Assembly: GCA_919903585.1 (NCBI GenBank)
Contig: CAKKST010000469.1
Span: 1-5,497 of the forward strand
Direction of reading: 5' to 3'
DNA: 5,497 bases
From: Nitrospiria bacterium
Lineage (GTDB): Bacteria > Nitrospirota > CAKKRA01 > 9FT-COMBO-42-15
Shown here: positions 1 through 5,497 of the stretch, piece after piece
Layout: every line of letters begins with the position of its first letter
How positions within the stretch are numbered: position 1 is the stretch's first letter
Notes under the pieces: generated by a model
What the model was told of the DNA's origin: nothing
The model's input: only the letters and a program-made list of their open reading frames with translations
The model's database searches: none
Made by a program: the position numbers and the translations under genes

Positions 1-1
1 G

Positions 2-1438
2 ACATTTGCAGGCGACTATGTAACCCTCTTTATCTTCTGGGAGGTGATGGCATTTGCCTCTGTATTTCTTGTGTGGTTCAGAAGAACCAAGGAGGCAGTG
101 GACGCAGGATACAGATACCTTTTGGTCCATGTTGCAGGCGGCCTCATTCTGCTTGCAGGCATAGCGCTTAGATATGGAGAGACAGGTAGTTTTGCCTTTA
201 CTTCTATCTCGCCACAGGATGTTACACTCGCAACCTATCTGATAATGATCGGCTTCTGCCTGAATGCGGCTGTCCCGCCAATCCATGGATGGCTGCCTGA
301 TGCCTATCCAAAGGCCACTGTTACAGGGGCTGTGTTTATGTCTGCCTTTACTACAAAGACTGCTGTTTATACGCTTGCACGCGGCTTTGCAGGTTTTGAG
401 ATATTAGCTGTGCTCGGCGCTATCATGGCAGTATATGGCGTCTGCTACGCTGTTATTGAAAATGATGCAAGAAAGATCCTTGCCTATCATATTGTAAGTC
501 AGGTGGGATATATGGTTGCAGGTATTGGTATAGGGACAGCGATGGCAGTAAATGGCGCCATATCCCATGCCTATGCGCATATCATTTATAAAGGCCTGCT
601 GTTTATGGGTGTAGGCGCTGTCCTTGAGATGACAGGCAGGTCAAAGCTGAATGAACTCGGCGGGCTGTATAAGTATATGCCCCTTACGCTTTTCTTTACT
701 GTAACAGGCGGGATAGCTATCTCAGGCTTTCCGCTTACAAGCGGCTTTATAAGCAAATCCATGACTGTTGCTGCTGCTGGAGAGGCGCACAAGATTATAA
801 TTATGATTATGCTGATGCTCGCATCCATAGGTACATTCCTCTCTGTTGGTTTGAAGCTGCCATATTTTATATGGTTCAATAAGGATTGCGGCATAAAGCC
901 AAAAGAGCCGCCTCTGAATATGAAGGTCGCAATGGGTATAGCCGCTTTTTTATGCTATTTCCTCGGCATATATCCAAAATTCCTCTTTGATATGCTGCCC
1001 TATCCTGTGCGCTGGGAGCCGTATACTGCATCCCATCTCTCTGAGATTATGCAGCTTCTATCTTTTACAGGACTTGGGTTTTTTATACTCCTTAAAAAAC
1101 TTTCGCCTGAGCCGTCATTGAATCTTGATACAGACTGGTTCTACAGAAAGGGCGCAAAGGCATTTATGTGGATTGTGAATAAACCGCTTGCCACCTTTGA
1201 ATACAATTTTGTCGGCGAGATCTATGAGTTTATAATACAGAAGCCGATATTAAGGATAGCGCACTATTTAAGGGTTGTTGACACAGAGGCGGTTGACGGC
1301 ACAGTAAATGGCGTTGGAAAGGCAACCCTCGCATGGAGCAGGATAATGCAGCTTATGCAGACAGGCTATGTCCATCACTATGCAATGGTAATGGCCATCG
1401 GCGTATTTTTAACAGTAACACTGATTCTGATGTGGTGA
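2..1438 (+). CDS. MrpD/NuoL-type proton-translocating membrane subunit, 5'-truncated
   Basis: This is an antiporter-like subunit of the inner-membrane arm of complex I (proton_antipo_M family). The frame is open from base 2, so the true start lies upstream; 478 residues are visible, and roughly the first 100-150 are probably missing. Visible landmarks, numbered from base 2, are FWEVMAF with the TM5 glutamate at residue 14, the PPIHGWLPDAYPKA loop, a TM8 lysine at about 119 (FTTKTAVY), RKILAYHIVSQVGY, HAYAHIIYKG, and a TM12 lysine in GFISKS. The core looks more like MrpD. The last 90 or so residues (VDGTVNGVG, then LMQTGYVHHYA and a final hydrophobic helix) look like the lateral helix and anchor helix of NuoL. 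It lies 127 bp before nuoM on the same strand, the usual NuoL position. It could be the only NuoL of this complex or an extra pump subunit after a canonical nuoL; the window cannot decide, so no symbol is given. Confidence 0.85.
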   Translation, partial: TFAGDYVTLFIFWEVMAFASVFLVWFRRTKEAVDAGYRYLLVHVAGGLILLAGIALRYGETGSFAFTSISPQDVTLATYLIMIGFCLNAAVPPIHGWLPDAYPKATVTGAVFMSAFTTKTAVYTLARGFAGFEILAVLGAIMAVYGVCYAVIENDARKILAYHIVSQVGYMVAGIGIGTAMAVNGAISHAYAHIIYKGLLFMGVGAVLEMTGRSKLNELGGLYKYMPLTLFFTVTGGIAISGFPLTSGFISKSMTVAAAGEAHKIIIMIMLMLASIGTFLSVGLKLPYFIWFNKDCGIKPKEPPLNMKVAMGIAAFLCYFLGIYPKFLFDMLPYPVRWEPYTASHLSEIMQLLSFTGLGFFILLKKLSPEPSLNLDTDWFYRKGAKAFMWIVNKPLATFEYNFVGEIYEFIIQKPILRIAHYLRVVDTEAVDGTVNGVGKATLAWSRIMQLMQTGYVHHYAMVMAIGVFLTVTLILMW

Positions 1439-1451
1439 GAACAGCCCATTA

Positions 1452-1494
1452 CCTCCCCCGTCCCCTCCTTACTAAGGAGGGGAGAAAGGGGAGG
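1452..1494. repeat. Palindromic REP-like repeat, type A
   Basis: Nested inverted repeat. The inner arms are TCCCCTCCTTA (1461-1471) and TAAGGAGGGGA (1473-1483) around one central base. The outer arms are CCTCCCC (1452-1458) and GGGGAGG (1488-1494). Read in frame it gives PLLTKEG, a peptide signature often seen in spurious ORFs over dispersed repeats in bacterial genomes. It starts 13 bp after the stop of the preceding gene. No T-tract follows the hairpin, so it is not a standard intrinsic terminator. A role in mRNA stability or partial attenuation between the two nuo genes is possible but unproven. Confidence 0.8.
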
Positions 1495-1504
1495 CAGGTG
1501 GAAA

Positions 1505-1557
1505 TTAACCCCTCTGTGTCCCCCCTTTGTAAGGGGGGAATTAAAGGGGGGTAGAGG
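1505..1557. repeat. Palindromic REP-like repeat, type B, overlapping the nuoM RBS
   Basis: The inner arms TCCCCCCTT (1519-1527) and AAGGGGGGA (1531-1539) enclose a TGT loop. Short outer arms CCTCT (1511-1515) and AGAGG (1553-1557) can pair. The frame reads SPLCKGGIKGG, another familiar repeat-derived peptide. The sequence differs from the type A repeat just upstream, so two repeat families sit side by side in a 127-bp gap. The right outer arm coincides with the ribosome binding site of nuoM. Confidence 0.8.
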
Positions 1558-1558
1558 T
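1553..1558 (+). promoter_or_regulatory. nuoM ribosome binding site within a repeat arm
   Basis: AGAGGT lies 7 nt before the ATG at 1566 and is the only Shine-Dalgarno-like sequence at a suitable distance; the G-run at 1546-1551 is too far away. Because AGAGG is also the right arm of the type B repeat, pairing with CCTCT at 1511-1515 could partly hide it. Confidence 0.6.
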
Positions 1559-1565
1559 CAAATAT

Positions 1566-3095
1566 ATGGAAGATATTATATTAAACACATTAAATTACCC
1601 GATATTAACAGCAACTATATTTCTCCCACTTGTCGGCGCGATCCTTATCCTCTTTCTCTGGAATGCGAATCTGATAAGATGGATTGCCCTCGCCACCACC
1701 ATTGCAACATTCATTATTTCACTGCCGATATATAAATATTTTGACAAGACAACATATAAGATGCAGTTTGTTGAAACCTATCAGTGGATACCGTCATTAA
1801 ATGTAAATTATGCTGTTGGCGTGGATGGGATAAGTTTATTCTTTGTAATCCTTTCCACGCTTCTTAGCATCCTCTGTGTCCTTGTCTCATGGAAGGCCAT
1901 ACAGGAGAAGGTAAAGGAATTTTTTATAGCCCTTCTTATTACAGAGACAGCGATGATCGGTATCTTTGCGTCATTAGATCTCTTTCTCTTTTATATCTTC
2001 TGGGAGACCATGCTGATACCCATGTTCCTTCTAATAGGTGTGTGGGGCGGACCTAACAGGATATATGCAGCAATAAAGTTTGTCCTCTTTACGCTGGCAG
2101 GCAGTGTGCTTATGCTGGTTGGTATTATTGTCCTTTACTACAGCGGCGGAAAGACCTTTGATATATTGGCGCTCTCCAATGTCCATTACCCTGTTGAACT
2201 TCAGATATGGCTTTTTCTTGCCTTTCTCGCTGCCTTTGCAGTCAAGGTGCCCATGTTTCCTGTTCATACATGGCTTCCTGATGCACATACAGAGGCGCCT
2301 ACTGCCGGGAGTGTTATCCTTGCAGGGATTCTCTTAAAGATGGGCGGGTACGGATTTTTAAGATTCTCGCTCCCAATGTTTCCTGATGCAACGAGGATAT
2401 TTTTTATGCCCATGATCATCCTCTCTGTTATTGCAATAGTATACGGCGCCTATGTAACATTGATGCAGAATGACTTTAAGAGGCTGATTGCATATTCAAG
2501 CGTAAGCCACATGGGCTTTGTTACACTCGGCATATTCACACTCAACAAGGCAGGCGTATCAGGCGGCATACTCCAGATGATAAATCACGGCATTGTAACA
2601 GGGGCGCTCTTTATGTGTGTGGGAATAATCTATGAAAGGACTCATACGAGGAAGATTGAGGATTATGGCGGTCTTAGCAAGGCAGCGCCAATATTTGTGG
2701 CATTCTTCACATTGTTTTCGCTTGCAGCGAGCGGTCTTCCGGGATTAAACTCCTTCATTGGCGAATTTCTGATTATAAGCGGCGCTTTTAAGACAACCCT
2801 CGCCCTGAGCATCCTTGCCATTGTCGGCGTGATACTTGGCGCTACATATATGGTGTGGCTGTATTACAGGGTTGTATACCGTGAGCTGAATCCAAAGATT
2901 GCGCATCACCTTCATGATATAGATCTCAGGGAGATAATATCGCTCATCCCGCTTGCAATACTTATCATCTATATAGGCTTGCAGCCGCAGGCGATATTGA
3001 GTTATATGGATGTATCTGTCCAGCACCTGCTTGAAAAGGTAAATGCCGCAGGTGAGCAGACAATCACTATTGCGAGATTACTTGGAGGGTTTTAG
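1566..3095 (+). CDS. nuoM: NADH-quinone oxidoreductase subunit M (NuoM)
   Basis: NuoM is one of the three antiporter-like proton-pumping subunits in the membrane arm of complex I, which couples NADH (or other donor) oxidation and quinone reduction to proton export. The 509-residue length matches the family, and about 14 membrane segments are expected. Functional residues line up with those I recall for E. coli NuoM: Glu147 in TM5 (FWETM; E144), Lys227 in TM7 (AVKVPMFPVHTWLPDAH; K234), Lys258 in TM8 (LLKMGGYG; K265) and Glu400 in TM12 (NSFIGEF; E407). His315 lies in the conserved SSVSHMG motif. The acidic TM12 residue is typical of NuoM and separates it from NuoN. The ATG start has AGAGGT 7 nt upstream. 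The stop codon directly abuts the nuoN start, which indicates cotranscription. No disruption is seen. Confidence 0.97.
   Translation: MEDIILNTLNYPILTATIFLPLVGAILILFLWNANLIRWIALATTIATFIISLPIYKYFDKTTYKMQFVETYQWIPSLNVNYAVGVDGISLFFVILSTLLSILCVLVSWKAIQEKVKEFFIALLITETAMIGIFASLDLFLFYIFWETMLIPMFLLIGVWGGPNRIYAAIKFVLFTLAGSVLMLVGIIVLYYSGGKTFDILALSNVHYPVELQIWLFLAFLAAFAVKVPMFPVHTWLPDAHTEAPTAGSVILAGILLKMGGYGFLRFSLPMFPDATRIFFMPMIILSVIAIVYGAYVTLMQNDFKRLIAYSSVSHMGFVTLGIFTLNKAGVSGGILQMINHGIVTGALFMCVGIIYERTHTRKIEDYGGLSKAAPIFVAFFTLFSLAASGLPGLNSFIGEFLIISGAFKTTLALSILAIVGVILGATYMVWLYYRVVYRELNPKIAHHLHDIDLREIISLIPLAILIIYIGLQPQAILSYMDVSVQHLLEKVNAAGEQTITIARLLGGF
3084..3088 (+). promoter_or_regulatory. nuoN ribosome binding site inside the nuoM 3' end
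   Basis: GGAGG lies 7 nt before the nuoN ATG at 3096, within the last codons of nuoM (Leu-Gly-Gly-Phe). It fixes the nuoN start at 3096 rather than at the in-frame Met codon at 3117, and suggests translational coupling. Confidence 0.8.
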
Positions 3096-4547
3096 ATGCA
3101 ATTCCTGCCTGCTGATATGAATATAATAATGCCTGAGATTATAATGGCCCTCATTGCCATAATTATCTTACTTGCAGACCTTGTTATTAAAAGGAAGAAG
3201 TCCCTCGCATTTCTTGGTGTTATTGGCGCTGGTGTAGTTGCCTATACTATAATGATGGACTCTCCAGGCGCTGCCTTTTCCGGTATGTTCATATCAGACG
3301 GCTATAGTAAATTCTTTAAGCTTATATTCTTGGTGAATGTAATCTTAGTCACCATGATATCAGTGAAATACATAATTATAGAAAAAATAAACCTCGGCGA
3401 ATATTACAGCCTTATGCTCTTTTCTACGCTTGGGATGATGGTCATGGCCTCAGCAGGAGACCTTATAACCCTTTATGTTGGTCTTGAGCTCATGGCGCTT
3501 TCCACATATGTGCTTACCGGGTTTATCAGGCATAATACCAAATCCAATGAGGCTGCGATTAAATATTTTCTGCTCGGCGCATTTTCATCGGCATTTCTCC
3601 TATATGGCATCTCTATGATATACGGCCTTACAGGCACACTTGAACTGAAGGACATAGCAGATTATATAAACAAAAATGGACTGGAAAATAATAAGGTACT
3701 GATGCTCTCTATGATACTCTTTGTTGTAGGATTCGGCTTTAAGATTGCAGCAGCGCCATTTCATATGTGGGCGCCGGATGCATACGAGGGCGCGCCGACA
3801 TCTATTACAGCCTTCATGTCAGTTGGCACAAAGGCCGCTGGATTTGCAGCAATCGGAAGGGTCTTTATGATCGCCCTCCCTGCAATAAAGCTTGAATGGT
3901 CAACAATACTCATACCGCTGGCCATCCTGTCAATCGCGGTAGGTAATATTGCTGCCATTGCCCAGACAAATATTAAAAGGATGCTTGCCTATTCAGCCAT
4001 TGCCCATGCAGGGTATGCACTCCTTGGCGTTATTGCAGCAGACAATGAAGGGATTGTCAGCATGATGAGTTATCTAATGATATATACCTTCATGAACATA
4101 GGCGCCTTTGCTGTAATAATCATGCTCAGGGGCGAAGGAGCAAAAGGCGAGGATATAAATGACTATGAGGGCCTTGCAAAAAAACATCCTGTATTAGCAG
4201 CATTCATGCTGATATTTATGTTTTCATTAACTGGCATCCCGCCCACAGCAGGGTTTATAGGCAAGTTCTATGTATTCATGAGCGCAATAAATGCAGGTTA
4301 TGTATGGCCTGTTGTAGTAGCAGTTATCTTCAGCGCCATCTCAGCATATTTTTATCTGAGGATTGTGATGTACATGTATATGAAAGAGCCAATTAATAAT
4401 GTAGGGGTTCAAAATTTTGAACCCCTACTTTCCACATCACCTGCTATAGGCATTGTCCTTATAGTTGCGGCAGCGGCGCTCCTTGGTATAGGAATATTCC
4501 CGTCGTTCCTCCTTGAGCTTGCAAGGGCAGCGATATCAGGATTTTGA
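3096..4547 (+). CDS. nuoN: NADH-quinone oxidoreductase subunit N (NuoN)
   Basis: NuoN is the antiporter-like subunit nearest the small-subunit half of the complex I membrane arm. The 483-residue length is usual. Key residues match those I recall for E. coli NuoN: Glu131 in TM5 (GLELMALSTYVL; E133), Lys156 (NEAAIKYFLLGAFSSAF; K158), Lys216 in TM7 (GFGFKIAAAPFHMWAPDAYEGAP; K217), Lys246 in TM8 (VGTKAAGF; K247) and Lys390 in TM12 (TAGFIGKF; K395). Lysine rather than glutamate at the last site is typical of NuoN. Its ATG follows the nuoM stop with no gap. Oddly, residues 436-445 (VGVQNFEPLL), in the loop before the last membrane helix, are encoded by a perfect 28-bp palindrome that recurs downstream of the gene. 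The frame stays open and the final helix is intact, so the protein is probably functional. No other nuo gene follows, so this looks like the operon end. Confidence 0.97.
   Translation: MQFLPADMNIIMPEIIMALIAIIILLADLVIKRKKSLAFLGVIGAGVVAYTIMMDSPGAAFSGMFISDGYSKFFKLIFLVNVILVTMISVKYIIIEKINLGEYYSLMLFSTLGMMVMASAGDLITLYVGLELMALSTYVLTGFIRHNTKSNEAAIKYFLLGAFSSAFLLYGISMIYGLTGTLELKDIADYINKNGLENNKVLMLSMILFVVGFGFKIAAAPFHMWAPDAYEGAPTSITAFMSVGTKAAGFAAIGRVFMIALPAIKLEWSTILIPLAILSIAVGNIAAIAQTNIKRMLAYSAIAHAGYALLGVIAADNEGIVSMMSYLMIYTFMNIGAFAVIIMLRGEGAKGEDINDYEGLAKKHPVLAAFMLIFMFSLTGIPPTAGFIGKFYVFMSAINAGYVWPVVVAVIFSAISAYFYLRIVMYMYMKEPINNVGVQNFEPLLSTSPAIGIVLIVAAAALLGIGIFPSFLLELARAAISGF
4401..4428. repeat. 28-bp perfect palindrome, copy 1, inside nuoN
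   Basis: The arms GTAGGGGTTCAA (4401-4412) and TTGAACCCCTAC (4417-4428) surround an AATT centre, giving a perfect palindrome. It starts exactly on a codon boundary of nuoN (residue 436). The same arms occur at 4769-4796 with a TATA centre. Matching between the copies stops at the palindrome ends, as expected for a discrete dispersed element. Confidence 0.9.
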
Positions 4548-4570
4548 TAAATAAATACAAACGCAAATAA

Positions 4571-4693
4571 ACCCCTCACCCTATCCCTCTCCCACAAGGG
4601 GAGAGGGGAAATGCGGTGTGCCTCTCCCACAAGGGGAGAGGGAATTTAGAAAAACCCCCTCCCTTGATGGGAGGGGGCAAGGGGGAGGGTGAA
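4571..4693. repeat. Composite three-hairpin REP-like element
   Basis: Three hairpins stand in a row: CCCTCTCCC/GGGAGAGGG (4585-4593, 4599-4607), CCTCTCCC/GGGAGAGG (4621-4628, 4634-4641) and CCCCCTCCC/GGGAGGGGG (4655-4663, 4669-4677). The first two share an identical 22-bp unit (4586-4607 and 4621-4642) with an ACAAG loop; the third has a TTGAT loop. Short outer arms TCACCCT (4576-4582) and AGGGTGA (4686-4692) bracket the whole block, which resembles a REP/BIME-like mosaic. It begins 24 bp after the nuoN stop and could protect the 3' end of the nuo mRNA. None of the hairpins is followed by a T-tract. I see no clear intrinsic terminator for the nuo operon. Confidence 0.8.
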
Positions 4694-4699
4694 GCATTT

Positions 4700-4760
4700 G
4701 TATTAGTGTATTAGTATAAAAATGTCGCCAAAAAGCCACAGGCCTTGCTAAAAAGCCACA
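4700..4760. repeat. Short direct repeats between larger palindromes
   Basis: GTATTAGT is repeated in tandem at 4700-4707 and 4708-4715. AAAAAGCCACA occurs at 4730-4740 and again at 4750-4760, a 20-bp period. They may be remnants of duplication or of repeat insertion. No function can be assigned. Confidence 0.5.
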
Positions 4761-4768
4761 TAAATCAA

Positions 4769-4796
4769 GTAGGGGTTCAATATATTGAACCCCTAC
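4769..4796. repeat. 28-bp perfect palindrome, copy 2, intergenic
   Basis: The arms GTAGGGGTTCAA (4769-4780) and TTGAACCCCTAC (4785-4796) surround a TATA centre. The arms are identical to those of the copy inside nuoN. The centre differs at two positions (AATT there), and both changes keep the symmetry. No T-tract follows, so it is not a typical terminator. From 4797 to 4902 I see only AT-rich sequence and no gene. Confidence 0.9.
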
Positions 4797-4902
4797 AAGT
4801 GCAAAATTCCTTTGAAAAATAAGGGAATATTTATAAAGAAATAATCCAATAAATTCAGGCATAACACTTGCATTAAATTTTTGATTGATTGGTAAAAATT
4901 GC

Positions 4903-4931
4903 TTGACAAACAAAATATGTGATGATATAGT
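4903..4931 (+). promoter_or_regulatory. Sigma70-type promoter for the porin-like gene
   Basis: A perfect -35 box TTGACA (4903-4908) is followed by a 17-bp spacer and TATAGT (4926-4931) as -10 box. The upstream 4871-4900 region is AT-rich and could act as an UP element. Transcription is expected to start near 4938, giving a leader of about 240 nt before the ATG at 5178. A perfect 12-bp palindrome, GTTTTATAAAAC (4938-4949), sits at the predicted start site and might be an operator. Confidence 0.75.
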
Positions 4932-5044
4932 GTTGGCGTTTTATAAAACCTGTAACTGATTGTAGAGATGAGATATTTGATTCGTAATTATATGTTACTT
5001 CTTAAATGTAAAAAGGGGGTGATGGGGAAATAAATTAAAGGTTG

Positions 5045-5092
5045 TCTCAGGAGCAGCCTCAGGCTTTAGCCTGAGTTCTTTTAAACCTGAGA
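5045..5092 (+). terminator. Terminator-like hairpin with competing arms in the porin leader
   Basis: CTCAGGCT (5058-5065) and AGCCTGAG (5068-5075) form a stem of at least 7 bp with a UUUA loop, followed by TTCTTTT (5076-5082), the look of an intrinsic terminator. An extra CTCAGG lies upstream (5046-5051) and an extra CCTGAG downstream (5086-5091), so other pairings are possible, including an outer 7-bp stem 5045-5051/5086-5092. It is placed about 120 nt into the predicted leader, where it could act as an attenuator. It could instead be another dispersed palindromic repeat; the CTTTA centre resembles known repeat types. Confidence 0.5.
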
Positions 5093-5097
5093 AGTTA

Positions 5098-5113
5098 AAT
5101 GCATCAATGCATC
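5098..5113. repeat. Tandem 8-bp repeat in the porin leader
   Basis: AATGCATC is repeated twice without a gap, just downstream of the hairpin region. Each unit contains the palindrome ATGCAT. The function is unknown. Confidence 0.5.
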
Positions 5114-5165
5114 ATGGTAGTGAATGAGGGATGAAGTAGAGTTTAAATCTTATTATTTAATTTTA

Positions 5166-5173
5166 AAGGAGGT
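5166..5173 (+). promoter_or_regulatory. Strong ribosome binding site of the porin-like gene
   Basis: AAGGAGGT is a near-perfect match to the 16S anti-Shine-Dalgarno and lies 4 nt before the ATG at 5178. It fixes this start and suggests high expression, as expected for an abundant outer-membrane protein. Confidence 0.9.
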
Positions 5174-5177
5174 AGGC

Positions 5178-5497
5178 ATGAGAAAAGCATTATTATTGGT
5201 TGGCGCATTAATGGTTGTGATGTTTGCAGCCGAGTCCTATGCCGAGACAACAGTCGGCGGGACAATTGATGTAAGAGGCAGGTTGAGAGAGAATAACAAT
5301 GATTTAAACAGCAGCAGAAGCGGTAACTACACAGTATGGCAGGAAAAAATAAACCTCTGGGTAGATGCAAAGATTGCAGAGGGGCTAAAAGGCTATATTG
5401 AGTTGCAGACTGGAAATGGCGCATCAAAGGGTTGGTTTAACTGGGGCGTTAACCGTGGTGATAACGCATCCAACCAGATGATGTTTGAAAACGAGGC
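5178..5497 (+). CDS. Porin-like outer-membrane beta-barrel protein, 3'-truncated
   Basis: The frame is open from 5178 to the window end, giving 106 residues; the remainder lies outside. Residues 1-22 form a classic signal peptide: a basic MRK start, a hydrophobic core ALLLVGALMVVMFAA, and SYA before a likely cleavage after Ala22, so the protein is exported. The mature part starts ETTVGGTIDVRGRLRE and continues with EKINLWVDAKIAEGLKGYIELQTGNG. This alternating polar/hydrophobic pattern, with aromatic and glycine residues, fits transmembrane beta strands of a general porin. The arrangement 'VGG-DVRGR ... LW-DAKIAEGLKGY' resembles porins I associate with Nitrospirota and Desulfobacterota, but I cannot name the exact family. 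A TTGACA/TATAGT promoter, a long leader and a strong RBS indicate independent, high expression, not cotranscription with nuo. The substrate is unknown. Confidence 0.8.
   Translation, partial: MRKALLLVGALMVVMFAAESYAETTVGGTIDVRGRLRENNNDLNSSRSGNYTVWQEKINLWVDAKIAEGLKGYIELQTGNGASKGWFNWGVNRGDNASNQMMFENE

Noticed and set aside
1333..1554. Plus-strand ORF of 73 codons over the end of the first gene and the gap
   Set aside because: It is out of frame with the real gene, and its second half is repeat translation (PLLTKEG, SPLCKGGIKGG).
4721..4775. Resemblance to part of a c-di-GMP-I (GEMM) riboswitch (CGCCAAAAAGCCACAGGCC)
   Set aside because: Only a short fragment matches. The tetraloop-receptor parts and second stem are missing, and the stretch lies upstream of the promoter, so it would not be in the porin leader.
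4571..4796. CRISPR-like array from repeated G/C-run units
   Set aside because: The units are palindromes with irregular spacing and differing sequence, there are no uniform spacers, and no cas gene is present.
4409..4913. Two minus-strand ORFs with SPLPLWERDRVRG- and SPLVGEG-type peptides
   Set aside because: These peptides come from translating the palindromic repeats. The frames overlap nuoN or the gap and show no start signals or domains.
4968..5033. 21-codon leader ORF (starts MRYLIRNYM)
   Set aside because: It has no convincing ribosome binding site, no codon run that would suggest attenuation control, and is short enough to occur by chance.
5014..5055. GGTGATGG as in a fluoride riboswitch
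   Set aside because: The pairing partner strand and the CTCCTA end of the motif are absent, and a porin gene is not a typical target.
5143..5427. Minus-strand ORF of 94 codons opposite the porin start
   Set aside because: It is a shadow of the porin coding strand, which has a signal peptide, a strong RBS and a promoter. The minus frame has none.

Overview
The window carries the 3' end of a respiratory complex I (nuo) operon on the + strand, followed by a gap of about 630 nt with no convincing gene and then the start of an outer-membrane porin-like gene that runs off the right edge. A porin-type secreted barrel protein implies a Gram-negative (diderm) bacterium. The moderate base composition, heavy use of ATA (Ile) and AGA/AGG (Arg) codons, and the style of the porin and of the palindromic repeats remind me of uncultivated Nitrospirota or Desulfobacterota-like bacteria. 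That placement is an impression, not a result.

Layout: (1) 2-1438, a 5'-truncated antiporter-like membrane subunit of the MrpD/NuoL type with a NuoL-like C-terminal extension. (2) 1439-1565, a short intergenic stretch filled by two different palindromic repeats, the second of which runs into the nuoM ribosome binding site. (3) 1566-3095, nuoM. (4) 3096-4547, nuoN, starting directly after the nuoM stop codon. (5) 4548-5177, a gap holding a composite three-hairpin repeat (4571-4693), short direct repeats, a perfect 28-bp palindrome (4769-4796), a strong sigma70-type promoter (4903-4931) and a leader of about 240 nt with a terminator-like hairpin. (6) 5178 to the end, a partial porin-like gene with a clear signal peptide.

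The three Nuo/Mrp-type subunits would together form much of the proton-pumping membrane arm of complex I, each with its own antiporter-like channel. The key Glu and Lys residues of NuoM and NuoN are all present. The porin gene is a separate transcription unit with its own promoter and leader.

The most unusual signal is the density of dispersed palindromic (REP/MITE-like) repeats, of about five kinds in 5.5 kb. One 28-bp palindrome occurs twice: once in the gap and once inside the nuoN reading frame, where it encodes about ten residues of a membrane loop. I did not find a new multi-gene system here; the novelty is in the repeats and in the porin leader.
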